DNA of 39,178 nt. Source: Bacteroidaceae bacterium (GTDB lineage Bacteria; Bacteroidota; Bacteroidia; Bacteroidales; Bacteroidaceae). The stretch's first letter is position 1; the number at the start of each line of letters is the position of its first letter. The notes under the pieces were generated by a model. That model did not search any database, had not been told where the DNA came from, and saw nothing but the letters and a program-made list of their open reading frames with translations. This document shows positions 1 through 10,148 of this stretch, in pieces. The stretch lies in NCBI GenBank assembly GCA_017616445.1, contig JAFZYE010000036.1:1-39178 (forward strand). Reading direction: 5' to 3'. The position numbers were made by a program, and so were the translations under genes.

Positions 1-1983
1 CACGATGCCAATATGTCGGATAATCCTGATGGCCAGTGCACGCAGCTTGTGATACTCGCTGTTGGTAAGCGTCTGACTGGGAGCAACAACGATACTCTCT
101 CCGGTATGGATGCCGAGGGGGTCGAAGTTCTCCATGTTGCAGACGGTGATACAGTTGTCGAAGCGGTCACGAACTACCTCGTACTCTATCTCCTTCCAGC
201 CCTTCAAGCTCTTTTCTACAAGTACCTGCGGCGAGAACGAGAAGGCCTCTTCGGCCTGTGCCAGCAGCTCGTCGTCGTTGTCGCAGAAACCGCTGCCGAG
301 TCCGCCGAGGGCGTAAGCGGCACGCAGTATCACGGGGAAGCCCAGTTCTTGAGCGGCCTTCTGCACTTCTTCTATCGTATTACAAGCCTCGCTCTTGATG
401 GTCTTAACGTCGATTTCATCAAGTCTCTTCACGAATAGTTCGCGGTCTTCTGTATCGATGATAGCTTGAATGGGAGTGCCGAGAACTTTCACTCCATATT
501 TCTCCAATACACTCTTATGGTAAAGCTCTACACCACAGTTTAAAGCTGTCTGTCCACCGAAGCTGAGCAGGATACCATCGGGGCGCTCCTTCTCGATAAC
601 GCGCTCTACGAACTCTGGTGTCACGGGTTGGAAATACACCGTATCAGCCACATCCTTTGATGTCTGAACCGTTGCGATGTTAGGGTTGATGAGTACGCTC
701 TCTACACCTTCTTCCTTCAGGGCCTTCAATGCCTGCGCACCACTATAGTCGAACTCTCCTGCCTGTCCAATCTTCAATGCTCCGCTACCCAACAGCAAAA
801 CCTTTTTGGGTCGTTTAGTTGTTTGGTCGTTTGGCAGATTGGGGAAGTTAGTAACATTTCCTAAACGACTAAACGACGAATCTCCCAAACAACCAATAAA
901 CTCATCAAACATCCACTCTGTGTCTGTTGGACCTGAGCAGGCTTCGGGATGGAACTGAGCAGAGAACCAGGGGTTGGTCTTGTGGCGAATGCCCTCGTTC
1001 GAGCCGTCGTTCATATTCACGAAGAGCGGTTCCCAATCGCTGGGGAGTGTCGAGTCGTCCACTGCATAGCCGTGATTCTGCGACGTGATGAAACAATGGT
1101 TCGTGCCTACCTCACGCACAGGCTGGTTGTGCGAGCGATGACCGTATTTCAGTTTGTAGGTCATGGCTCCTGCCGCACGAGCCAGCAACTGGTTACCCAG
1201 ACAGATACCCATGAGGGGCTTCACCTCCTTGTTGCTGAGGAACTGGCGAATGTGCTCTACCGTCTTGCTACATTGCTCAGGGTCGCCAGGACCGTTGGCA
1301 AGGAACAATCCGTCGAACTCCAACTGATTGAAATCGTAATCCCAAGGTACACGAATCACCTCTACCCCTCTGTTCAGCAGGCAGCGGATGATGTTGGCCT
1401 TTACGCCGCAATCTACAAGCACTACCTTCTTAGCGGTTAGCGGTGAGGGGTTAGCGGTTAGCGGTTCATAGGTGATAACCTCTTTGCAGCTTACCTTCTC
1501 TACCCAATTGATGCTTCCGTAGTCAGATAATTCTTCACTCTTCACTCTTAACTCTTCACTTATTTCAATTCTTCCCCTCATCACACCGTGCTCACGCAAC
1601 AGCTTGGTGAGTCGGCGGGTGTCTATGCCAGAGATGGCAGGGATGCCCTCGCGCTTCAGCCAGCTGCTGAGCGACTCCTTGGCGTTCCAGTGGCTGTACT
1701 CCTGACTGTAGTCGGCTACAATGAGGCCCTTAACATGTATCTTATCGCTTTCCATGAATATAGGCAACGGCTGACCGCCTGTCTCAGGCACACCGTAGTT
1801 ACCTATCAGCGGAAAGGTTGTTACCAGTATCTGACCGGCATAGCTAGGGTCGGTAAGGCTCTCGGGATAGCCCATCATGGCTGTATTGAAAACCACCTCG
1901 CCAACCGTATTCACCTCGGCACCAAAAGACCAGCCGCTGAATACCGTTCCGTCATCCAAAATCAATCTTGCTTCTCTCTTCAT
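1..1983 (-). CDS. carAB: CarA-CarB fusion, carbamoyl-phosphate synthase (partial; continues past the window start)
   Basis: Glutamine-hydrolysing carbamoyl-phosphate synthase, which makes carbamoyl phosphate for pyrimidines and arginine. One open frame runs from the ATG at 1983 to the window edge, 661 codons. Residues 1 to about 362 are a full CarA: small-subunit N-domain, then a class I glutamine amidotransferase with nucleophile Cys261 (GICLGN) and HPE at 345-347. Without a stop, a linker of about 25 residues leads to CarB from about residue 392 (KVLLLGSGALKIGQAGEFDY), with the first ATP-grasp domain following (RAAYALGGLGSG). I checked the frame by hand: codons at 1983, 1200, 912, 807 and 768 share phase and no stop lies between. 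No ATG occurs at the CarB junction. CarA also carries two repeat-derived segments, near residues 139-155 and 172-186. The gene follows pyrG in the same direction, so pyrimidine genes are adjacent. Family assignment is very secure; the fusion rests on this single read of the sequence. Confidence 0.93.
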   Translation of the reverse strand, partial: MKREARLILDDGTVFSGWSFGAEVNTVGEVVFNTAMMGYPESLTDPSYAGQILVTTFPLIGNYGVPETGGQPLPIFMESDKIHVKGLIVADYSQEYSHWNAKESLSSWLKREGIPAISGIDTRRLTKLLREHGVMRGRIEISEELRVKSEELSDYGSINWVEKVSCKEVITYEPLTANPSPLTAKKVVLVDCGVKANIIRCLLNRGVEVIRVPWDYDFNQLEFDGLFLANGPGDPEQCSKTVEHIRQFLSNKEVKPLMGICLGNQLLARAAGAMTYKLKYGHRSHNQPVREVGTNHCFITSQNHGYAVDDSTLPSDWEPLFVNMNDGSNEGIRHKTNPWFSAQFHPEACSGPTDTEWMFDEFIGCLGDSSFSRLGNVTNFPNLPNDQTTKRPKKVLLLGSGALKIGQAGEFDYSGAQALKALKEEGVESVLINPNIATVQTSKDVADTVYFQPVTPEFVERVIEKERPDGILLSFGGQTALNCGVELYHKSVLEKYGVKVLGTPIQAIIDTEDRELFVKRLDEIDVKTIKSEACNTIEEVQKAAQELGFPVILRAAYALGGLGSGFCDNDDELLAQAEEAFSFSPQVLVEKSLKGWKEIEYEVVRDRFDNCITVCNMENFDPLGIHTGESIVVAPSQTLTNSEYHKLRALAIRIIRHIGIV
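805..899. repeat. Inverted arrays of an 8-bp unit inside the carA-carB junction
   Basis: Left of the centre, units such as GTCGTTTA, GTTGTTTG and GTCGTTTG follow each other in 8-bp steps. Right of the centre, the same units recur as the reverse complement (CTAAACGACTAAACGAC, then CCCAAACAACC). About 18 bp separate the two arms. The stretch encodes the linker between the CarA and CarB domains. It resembles the short-unit repeats that fill gaps between genes elsewhere in the window, so it is probably a former intergenic repeat. Confidence 0.75.
1428..1560. repeat. Two heptamer-repeat tracts within carA
   Basis: At 1428-1474 the unit TTAGCGG recurs with 7-bp spacing. At 1521-1560 units such as CTTCACT and CTTAACT do the same. 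Both tracts are read in frame and add low-complexity residues (PLTANPSPLTA; EELRVKSEELS). They sit between the CarA N-domain and its amidotransferase domain. This looks like repeat insertion tolerated in an inter-domain loop; comparison with other CarA proteins is from memory. Confidence 0.7.
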
Positions 1984-1988
1984 ATCAT

Positions 1989-2038
1989 TATAGTTAAGAA
2001 TTAAGAGTTAAGAATTAAGAGTTAAGAGTTAAGAAAAT
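1989..2038. repeat. Heptamer repeat between pyrG and carAB
   Basis: Tandem GTTAAGA/ATTAAGA units in 7-bp steps fill most of the gap between the pyrG stop and the carA start. The same motif occurs at 29191-29221 inside the aromatic attenuator. No promoter of the TAnnTTTG type is evident here, so carAB is probably transcribed from upstream. Confidence 0.8.
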
Positions 2039-2050
2039 AGACTCTAACCT

Positions 2051-3847
<1,797 letters not shown>

Positions 3848-5671
3848 TTACTTGTAGTTTTGTTCGTACCAATTGATATATGCCTGATTGACCAACCGCA
3901 CACCTCCAGGTGTGGGATAGTCACCACTGAAGTACCAGTCGCCTGGATGATGAGGACATGCCCGATGAAGTCCCTCGAGAGATTGGAATACGAGTTGAAT
4001 CGGGGTTGTAACATCCTCAGGACGAAGAAGGTCCAACATCTTGTCGGATATTTCCTCAGTGGTGAAGCTGTAAATCTCTTTCACATAATTTCGCATCTGT
4101 TCAGCAGGCAACGATTGCTGTTCGACACACTTACAGTAGATGTCGTGAAGGGTTTGCCAGTTGCCACAATCGAGATGAAGGGCAACTGCTGCACGGAAGG
4201 CGATGAACTCGTCGAGATGGGACATATCGATGCCGTAGTAGTCTGGGTAGCGAACCTGAGGACAGGAACTGACAAGCACCATCTTCTTCGGATGCAGTCG
4301 GTCAAGGATGCGGATGATGCTCTCACGCAGCGTCGTACCTCGCACGATGGAGTCATCGATGATGACGAGGTTATCGACGTGCGGCTCGAGTGAACCATAG
4401 GTGATATCGTAGACATGAGCAGCTAAATCATTGCGCTGGTTGCCTTCTGTAATAAATGTTCTCAATTTGATGTCCTTCAGAGCCACTTTCTCGCTGCGGA
4501 TGTAGTTGTGGAGGATTGCACGTAGCTCTTCACGTGAAGGATTGTGCTGCTGGGTAATACGGTACAACTGCTCCACTTTCTGCTCATTGAGTTGTTTCTT
4601 GAATCCATCTGTCATGCCATAGAAGGCAACTTCAGCTGTGTTGGGCACGTAGCTGAATACGGTGTGTTCAAGATCTCCCCCAATTGCTTTATCAATCTGT
4701 GGTGTGAGTTGTTCACCGAGAGCCTTGCGCTCGCGATAGATATCACGATCGGAACCACGACTGAAATAGATGCGTTCGAAGGAACAAGCATGATTGCCTC
4801 GAGGTTGGAGTATCTGGGTGAGCGCCACATTACCGTTTTTGCGGACGGTCAGAGCCTGCCCAGGCAGGAGTTCGTGAATGTCGTCGGTCTCCACATCGAA
4901 AGTCGTTTGGATGGCAGGACGTTCGGAAGCGACAACAAGCACCTCCTCATCCCGATACCAGAATGCAGGACGGATGCCCCACGGGTCGCGCATAGAGAAC
5001 ATCTCACCGCTACCCGTGAATCCACAAAGCACGTAACCACCATCGAACAGGGGTGTAGAAGTGCGGAGGATGTTGGTGATGTCGATGTTGTCCTCGATGT
5101 AAGTCGTCAGGTCGGTACCTTCGAGTCCTTGAAGCTTTGCGATGTTATAGATGCGTTCGCTCTCACGGTCGAGACGATGCCCCATCAACTCAAGCATGAT
5201 GTAGGTATCGTTGTAGATACGGGGATGTTGTCCCTTAGCGGTGATTTCGTTGAATACCTCATCGACATTCGTGAGGTTGAAATTGCCGCAGAGGCAGAGG
5301 TTCTTAGCTCGCCAGTTGTTGCGTCGCATAAAAGGATGCACATGAGCAATACCGCTCTTTCCTGTGGTGGAGTAGCGGAGGTGGCCCATCAGGATAGATG
5401 CACCCTCCCATCCCTGCACATGCTTGAAGACCTCTGTGATGGCTCCGCTCCCAAGTGCACGTTCACGGAACATATATTCCTCGCCAGGTTGGGCATTGAG
5501 ATCGGTGCAGGCAATACCTGCACCTTCCTGTCCGCGGTTGTGCTGCTTCTCCATGAGAAGGTAGAGTTTGTTGAGGGCATAGGACGTAGTGCCATACTTC
5601 TCATGATAGTAGTTGAGAGGTTTCAGCAGGCGTATCATCGCCACACCACATTCGTGCTTGAGAGGCTCCAT
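3848..5671 (-). CDS. purF: PurF-like amidophosphoribosyltransferase, long form
   Basis: Predicted to make 5-phosphoribosylamine from PRPP and glutamine, the first step of purine synthesis. Residues 1 to about 250 form a class II (Ntn) glutamine amidotransferase. Cys8 in HECGVAM would become the N-terminal nucleophile after removal of a seven-residue propeptide, as in Bacillus PurF. The C-terminal part is a phosphoribosyltransferase domain with the PRPP-binding motif VIIDDSIVRGTT. At 607 residues it is over 100 longer than typical PurF (about 470-505), with extra sequence before the PRPP motif and at the C-terminus. Bacteroidota may carry a second, canonical PurF elsewhere, so this could be a specialised paralogue. 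It sits among other glutamine-using enzymes. Family call is firm; the exact role is less certain. Confidence 0.88.
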   Translation of the reverse strand: MEPLKHECGVAMIRLLKPLNYYHEKYGTTSYALNKLYLLMEKQHNRGQEGAGIACTDLNAQPGEEYMFRERALGSGAITEVFKHVQGWEGASILMGHLRYSTTGKSGIAHVHPFMRRNNWRAKNLCLCGNFNLTNVDEVFNEITAKGQHPRIYNDTYIMLELMGHRLDRESERIYNIAKLQGLEGTDLTTYIEDNIDITNILRTSTPLFDGGYVLCGFTGSGEMFSMRDPWGIRPAFWYRDEEVLVVASERPAIQTTFDVETDDIHELLPGQALTVRKNGNVALTQILQPRGNHACSFERIYFSRGSDRDIYRERKALGEQLTPQIDKAIGGDLEHTVFSYVPNTAEVAFYGMTDGFKKQLNEQKVEQLYRITQQHNPSREELRAILHNYIRSEKVALKDIKLRTFITEGNQRNDLAAHVYDITYGSLEPHVDNLVIIDDSIVRGTTLRESIIRILDRLHPKKMVLVSSCPQVRYPDYYGIDMSHLDEFIAFRAAVALHLDCGNWQTLHDIYCKCVEQQSLPAEQMRNYVKEIYSFTTEEISDKMLDLLRPEDVTTPIQLVFQSLEGLHRACPHHPGDWYFSGDYPTPGGVRLVNQAYINWYEQNYK

Positions 5672-5674
5672 CGT

Positions 5675-5710
5675 ATAAAATGTATAATGTATAATTTATA
5701 ATATATAATA
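5675..5710. repeat. TATAAT-type heptamer repeat upstream of the PurF-like gene
   Basis: GTATAAT, TTATAAT and ATATAAT units follow one another in 7-bp steps between dapL and the PurF-like gene. The same units recur at 6911-6930, 8535-8551 and 10014-10048. They resemble -10 boxes of other bacteria, but Bacteroidota promoters use TAnnTTTG, so promoter function is not implied. Confidence 0.7.
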
Positions 5711-5720
5711 ACTTTAGACT

Positions 5721-6902
5721 TTAGAGTATTTTTTTGATGCGTGCGACTGCTGCTCGACTGTCGTCTGCTGTTCCGAAAGCGGTGATGCGGACATAGCCTT
5801 CTCCGTGGGTTCCGAATCCTTCGCCTGGAGTGACTACTACGTTGGCATCGTTGAGAAGACGGCGGAAGAAGTGCCAGGAGTCTTCACCATCGGGAGTAGA
5901 TACCCAGATGTAGGGTGAATGCTGACCTCCATAGACGGTAAGACCCATATCGGCAAGACTTTGACGGATATACGCAGCGTTAGCTTTGTAGCGACCGATG
6001 ATGTCTCGCACTTCTTGCTGGCCCTTGGGCGAGTAGATAGCTTCTGCACCACGTTGAGAGATGTAGCTGGCCCCATTGAACTTACTGCACTGACGACGGT
6101 TCCAAAGTGCATTGAGGCTCGTACCGTCTTCAGCCTTCAGGGTCTTCGGAATGACGGTATAGCCACAACGGACACCTGTGAATCCTGCGGTCTTTGAGAA
6201 GCTTCGGAACTCGATGGCACATTGCTTCGCACCTTCGATCTCATAGATGGAGTGTGGCAGGGAGTCGTCGCTGATAAAAGCTTCGTAAGCAGCATCGTAG
6301 AGGATGACGGCCTTATGACGCAACGCGTATTCGACCCATGCAGCAAGTTTCTCGCGAGTGATGACAGCACCCGTTGGGTTGTTAGGATAGCACAAGTAGA
6401 TGATGTCAAGATGCTGCGTAGGGATGTCGCCCGTAAAGTCGTTATCAGCATGGCAGGGGATGTAACGAAGAGTGCGTCCGGCCATAACATTCGTGTCAAC
6501 ATAAACAGGATAGACAGGATCGGTGATACCAACGATATTATCGACGGCAAGAATGTCACCTATGTTACCCGTATCGCTCTTGGCTCCATCGCTGACGAAC
6601 ACTTCATCACGGTCGAGTTGGATGCCGCGAGGAACGAAGTCGTGGGCAATGATGGCATTGATAAGGAAGTCGTATCCTTGCTCAGGACCATAACCATGAA
6701 AGGTCTTGGTATCAGCATATTCATCAACAGCGCGATGCATGGCGTTGATGGCAGCAGGAGGTAAGGGCTGTGTGACATCTCCTATGCCGAGACGGATAAG
6801 CTGGGCCTCGGGATGCGCGGCTTTATAAGCACTCACTTGTTGGGCTATCTCAGCAAAGAGATACCGGCCAGAGAGTTGGTGATAGTTTGTGTTGATTCGC
6901 AC
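5721..6902 (-). CDS. dapL: LL-diaminopimelate aminotransferase
   Basis: PLP-dependent fold-type I aminotransferase that converts tetrahydrodipicolinate plus glutamate to LL-diaminopimelate, the short route to lysine and peptidoglycan precursor. The N-terminal signature LIRLGIGDVTQPLPPAA and the PLP-lysine segment SFSKTAGFTGVRCGY are characteristic of DapL. The 393-residue length is slightly below the usual 400-410. The start is GTG at 6902: an in-frame stop lies at 6915-6917 and no ATG is available upstream. The IS element ends 28 bp before this start, so any original read-through from gltD is interrupted and transcription may now depend on the element. Function is confident; expression level is an open question. 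Confidence 0.95.
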   Translation of the reverse strand: MRINTNYHQLSGRYLFAEIAQQVSAYKAAHPEAQLIRLGIGDVTQPLPPAAINAMHRAVDEYADTKTFHGYGPEQGYDFLINAIIAHDFVPRGIQLDRDEVFVSDGAKSDTGNIGDILAVDNIVGITDPVYPVYVDTNVMAGRTLRYIPCHADNDFTGDIPTQHLDIIYLCYPNNPTGAVITREKLAAWVEYALRHKAVILYDAAYEAFISDDSLPHSIYEIEGAKQCAIEFRSFSKTAGFTGVRCGYTVIPKTLKAEDGTSLNALWNRRQCSKFNGASYISQRGAEAIYSPKGQQEVRDIIGRYKANAAYIRQSLADMGLTVYGGQHSPYIWVSTPDGEDSWHFFRRLLNDANVVVTPGEGFGTHGEGYVRITAFGTADDSRAAVARIKKIL

Positions 6903-6930
6903 TTTGAATATAATTTATAATGTATAATTT

Positions 6931-8534
6931 ACTAAACTTTCGCAAGTGAATGATTATTCATCACGCTGCGTATAAATTATACATTTGATAGATTTTATGG
7001 AACTTAGGATTGACATCAATAACCGCAGAAAGCAGTTCGCTGGCATCAGCAGAGATCATCTCTGCGATTTCCAGTATGGTGTCAAGTATCAGTTCCCATA
7101 TCCTGTCCGTTACAGACAGCTCGAGAGTATTGCCGGTGACATCACGGAAGAGTGCCCCGACAGTTTCGTATGCCTCAAACCGTTTCACCGTGCAAAGTAT
7201 GTTGTACTGCATCATGGTCAGCGTGAAGCTGGCAATCTGAGCAGAGAAGTGTACGCTCTGACACTTTCCGAAGTCGAGCAGCTGCTTGCAGTCGTGATAA
7301 GCCACCTCGGTAGCCCATCTCATAGAGTAGGTACGATATGCCTTGAGGAAGCTGAGCGAAAGATCCGTGGTAAGCAGTCCGTTCCACTGTCCTTTCCTGC
7401 CACGCTTCGAGAAGAACAGACGTACAGTGGTTCCCGCAAACTTCACGTCAATAGTGCAGTAAGTGCACTTCAGCGTCCTGTTGTGCTTGGTAAGCTCCTT
7501 CTTCTGGAGCTTCTCGATAATCTGGTTAGCCGTCAAGTCACCCCACTGAGTGTGATACTTGGTCTTTCCCAGCTTAATCATACCCAGCAGATGGCACCTG
7601 ATATGACGGCTGGTAACCAGGCGGACAAAGTCTGCACAGGTGAACCAGCTGTCCACCAGCAGATAGTCAAAGCGGACGCCACGCTTGATAGCGTACTTCA
7701 CCATTTCGATAGCCTTCTCGGTCTTCTTCATGGTGTACTCCTTGATACGTTCCTCGACACTCTGGCCAGCATAGTCGGCAGAGAATCGCTCACTGCGCTG
7801 TCTGTCCGTCAGCCCCTGCTTCTTATCGGGCTTCCGGCCTTCCTCTCCGTGAAGAGAGAAGTCGAGGAACAGTTGGCTCAGTCCGTCGCTCAGCAGAAGC
7901 GTCAGACACTTGTAGCCCAGGATGCTCTTGTGCTCAAGGTGAGAGAAAACCTTGCCGATGAGTTCACTCTTGCGACCGCTCTTCGGAGCATCCGTATCAT
8001 CAATAATCAGGCAGACAGGCTTGTCATGAGGTGCCTCTGTACTACGGCTGATTTTTCTCAGCAGCTGGAGGTTCATCGCATAGAGCAACTTGCGCCACTT
8101 AACATTACCATCATTCATAAAACGATAGAACATGTCTTTCTCACAACTGAACAGGCGGCTTAAGGATGAGCCCGAGTATTGGTATGCATTCCTGACGACG
8201 AAGAACGGGAACAGCATCAAGAGATTCAGAACCTGCACGTTCGTGAACTTGCAGTTCTCCTTCTTCTCTGTTCCGATCTGGCTCGGACGTATGTTTATGC
8301 ACTCCATGACTCTCATAATGGCGTTAATCGCACGATTTTTATCATTTTCTGAGAAAAAGCTTCTCAGGTCTGAAATAATTGTTGTACCTTTGCTCACGGC
8401 TTTGATGTTTAAACTTTATTCTTTGGCGAGTATAAAGTTACTCATTTTCAGTGAGTTTACCAAACATCGAGGCCATTTTTATTCCTATTTTATGTTAAAT
8501 TATGCAGGTGCACCATCACTTGCGAAACTTTAGT
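6931..8534. mobile_element. Complete IS4-family insertion sequence
   Basis: Terminal inverted repeats of 19 bp match at 18 positions: ACTAAACTTTCGCAAGTGA at 6931-6949 and the complement of ACTAAAGTTTCGCAAGTGA at 8516-8534. A 5-bp direct repeat AATTT flanks both ends (6926-6930 and 8535-8539) and is read as the target duplication. The element is 1604 bp with one transposase gene on the minus strand. It landed in a TATAAT-type heptamer repeat between gltD and dapL, splitting an otherwise colinear gene cluster. Intact ends and an open transposase suggest recent arrival. Confidence 0.93.
6961..8397 (-). CDS. IS4-family transposase
   Basis: DDE transposase of 478 residues that would cut and join the ends of the surrounding element. 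The first catalytic Asp lies in CLIIDDTDAPKSGRKS, the second in DYLLVDSWFTCAD, and the Glu in RWATEVAYHDCKQ. The last segment fits the IS4 signature Y-(2)-R-(3)-E-(6)-K exactly (YSMRWATEVAYHDCK). The start is a GTG at 8397, as no in-frame ATG precedes it within the element. The frame is intact, so the protein may be active. It is read in the same direction as dapL and could supply read-through transcription to it. Family call is firm; I do not assign an ISfinder name. Confidence 0.93.
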   Translation of the reverse strand: MSKGTTIISDLRSFFSENDKNRAINAIMRVMECINIRPSQIGTEKKENCKFTNVQVLNLLMLFPFFVVRNAYQYSGSSLSRLFSCEKDMFYRFMNDGNVKWRKLLYAMNLQLLRKISRSTEAPHDKPVCLIIDDTDAPKSGRKSELIGKVFSHLEHKSILGYKCLTLLLSDGLSQLFLDFSLHGEEGRKPDKKQGLTDRQRSERFSADYAGQSVEERIKEYTMKKTEKAIEMVKYAIKRGVRFDYLLVDSWFTCADFVRLVTSRHIRCHLLGMIKLGKTKYHTQWGDLTANQIIEKLQKKELTKHNRTLKCTYCTIDVKFAGTTVRLFFSKRGRKGQWNGLLTTDLSLSFLKAYRTYSMRWATEVAYHDCKQLLDFGKCQSVHFSAQIASFTLTMMQYNILCTVKRFEAYETVGALFRDVTGNTLELSVTDRIWELILDTILEIAEMISADASELLSAVIDVNPKFHKIYQMYNLYAA

Positions 8535-8646
8535 AATTTATAATATATAATAGAGGTAAGAGGTAAGGAGTAAGAGGTAAGAGAAATGTCTGCAAGTGTT
8601 AGCATCCAATGGTATCCTCTCACCTCTAACCTCTCACCACTCACTC
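8535..8646. repeat. Heptamer repeats between the IS element and gltD
   Basis: After the target duplication come TATAAT units, then AGGTAAG/GAGTAAG units (8552-8582), a core of about 30 bp, then CTCACCT/CTAACCT units (8618-8646). Purine and pyrimidine arms face each other across the core. No gene seen. Confidence 0.7.
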
Positions 8647-10002
8647 CTAACTATTTAAGTATCTGTCTACTTCGTCGGCTACCTGATGACCTGATGCAAT
8701 CGCACGAACAACGAGTGAAGCACCAGACTTTGCATCACCAGCGATGAAGACATTTGCCGGGTATTCGGGATGTTCAGGACGCAGGAATCCCATAGCGAGG
8801 AGCACGAGGTCGCAGTCAATCACTTCCTTCTTGCCTGTTGGACGCATCTGCGGACGGCCTCCATCGGGAGCAGCAACCCATTCTACTTCCTCTACTTCGG
8901 CACCCTTCACGTTGCCCTTTCCATCATCGATGAAGTGGTTAGTGGTGAGGCACCAACGACGTTCGCATCCTTCCTCATGGCTGGTTGTGGTCTTGAGGAT
9001 TACCGGCCACCATGGCCAAGGTGTGTCTGGGTTATGACCTACAGGTGGTTTCGGCATGATTTCAATCTGTGTCACACTCTTTGCACCCTGACGGTGAGCA
9101 GTACCAATACAATCGCTACCTGTATCACCACCTCCGATGACGAGCACACGCTTCCCCTCAGCCGTGATGCGCGGTTCTTTGCTGATGTCCTCGCCCGTAA
9201 GCAGACGGTTCTGCTGACTGAGGATTTCGAGAGCAAAGTGTACACCCTTCAGTTCACGTCCAGGCACTTTGAGGTCGCGTGCAGTCGGAGTACCTGTAGC
9301 GACAACTACAGCATCGAAATCAGAGGTGAGAGGTGAGAGGTCAGAGGTAAGAGCGATGTCTTGCCCGAATTTGAACTTAATGCCCTCAGCCTCCATCAAA
9401 TCGGTACGGCGGTTGATGACGTATTTGTTGAGTTTGAAGTTTGGAATACCATAACGAAGCAGACCACCTGCAGCCTGACGACGATCGATAACGGTCACCT
9501 CATACCCCTTGGCATTGAGGCTGACAGCTGCTGAAAGGCCAGCAGGGCCTGCACCGATGACCACCACTTTCTTACCGTTTCGCTCATAGGTGGCAGGTTT
9601 GATGAACGCCTCGCGGAAGGCTTTCTCAACGATGCTGCATTCGTTCTCGCGAATGGTGACTGGTTGGTCGATGCTGTGGTTCAACACACAACCTTTCTCA
9701 CAGAGTGCAGGACAGATACGTCCGGTGAACTCAGGGAAGGGGTTGGTTGCAGCAAGGAGTTTGTAGGCCAGTTCCCATTTGCCGTGATATACGGCATCTT
9801 GCCATTCCGGCTGTTTGTTACCTAATGGACAAGCCCAATGACAGAAGGGCACGCCACAATCCATACAGCGACTCGCCTGCAACTTACGGTCGTTCTCGTT
9901 GAGGGTCTGTTCCACCTCAGCGAAGTCTTTGATTCTCTCATATACTGGTCTGTGTCCGGCTTCCTGACGGGGCACAGTTAAAAATGCTTTCGGATTTCCC
10001 AT
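8647..10002 (-). CDS. gltD: Glutamate synthase (NADPH) small subunit
   Basis: Flavoprotein subunit that passes electrons from NADPH through FAD and iron-sulfur clusters to GltB. The N-terminal domain has the cysteine sets RCMDCGVPFCHWACP (about residues 42-56) and ICPALCEKGC that bind 4Fe-4S clusters. The FAD-binding GAGPAGLSAA follows, then the NADPH-binding GGGDTGSDC. Length of 451 is slightly short of the usual 470. A heptamer repeat at about 9319-9350 is read in frame as LTSDLSPLTSDF between the FAD and NADPH parts. It follows gltB on the same strand and works with it to make two glutamates from glutamine and 2-oxoglutarate. Confidence 0.97.
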   Translation of the reverse strand: MGNPKAFLTVPRQEAGHRPVYERIKDFAEVEQTLNENDRKLQASRCMDCGVPFCHWACPLGNKQPEWQDAVYHGKWELAYKLLAATNPFPEFTGRICPALCEKGCVLNHSIDQPVTIRENECSIVEKAFREAFIKPATYERNGKKVVVIGAGPAGLSAAVSLNAKGYEVTVIDRRQAAGGLLRYGIPNFKLNKYVINRRTDLMEAEGIKFKFGQDIALTSDLSPLTSDFDAVVVATGTPTARDLKVPGRELKGVHFALEILSQQNRLLTGEDISKEPRITAEGKRVLVIGGGDTGSDCIGTAHRQGAKSVTQIEIMPKPPVGHNPDTPWPWWPVILKTTTSHEEGCERRWCLTTNHFIDDGKGNVKGAEVEEVEWVAAPDGGRPQMRPTGKKEVIDCDLVLLAMGFLRPEHPEYPANVFIAGDAKSGASLVVRAIASGHQVADEVDRYLNS

Positions 10003-10010
10003 CGTAATAA

Positions 10011-10148
10011 ATGTACAATTTATAATGTATAATTTATAATTTATAATAATTATAGTTTAAAGTTTAAAGTCTAATTATCCTAACTTCTAACTCCTAACTT
10101 CTAACTCCTAACTCCTAACTCCTAACTCCTAACTTCTATCTCCTAACT
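10011..10148. repeat. Heptamer repeats between gltB and gltD
   Basis: Three repeat types lie end to end: TATAAT units (10014-10048), AGTTTAA/AGTCTAA units (10052-10074) and a long run of CCTAACT/TCTAACT units (10079-10148). The last one runs up to the gltB stop codon. No promoter or terminator is evident, so gltB and gltD are probably cotranscribed. Confidence 0.8.

Noticed and set aside
4544..5701. 385-codon open frame on the plus strand opposite the PurF-like gene
   Set aside because: It is a complement shadow of a conserved gene, has no promoter or recognisable domain, and its codon pattern follows the opposite strand.
5675..5710. TATAAT units as sigma-70-like promoters
   Set aside because: Bacteroidota promoters use TAnnTTTG, and the units recur with a strict 7-bp period at several loci, which fits repeat DNA better.
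6903..6930. Possible truncation of dapL by the IS element
   Set aside because: An in-frame stop at 6915-6917 and heptamer repeat DNA show that the gene began downstream of the insertion point; the known DapL N-terminal motif is complete.
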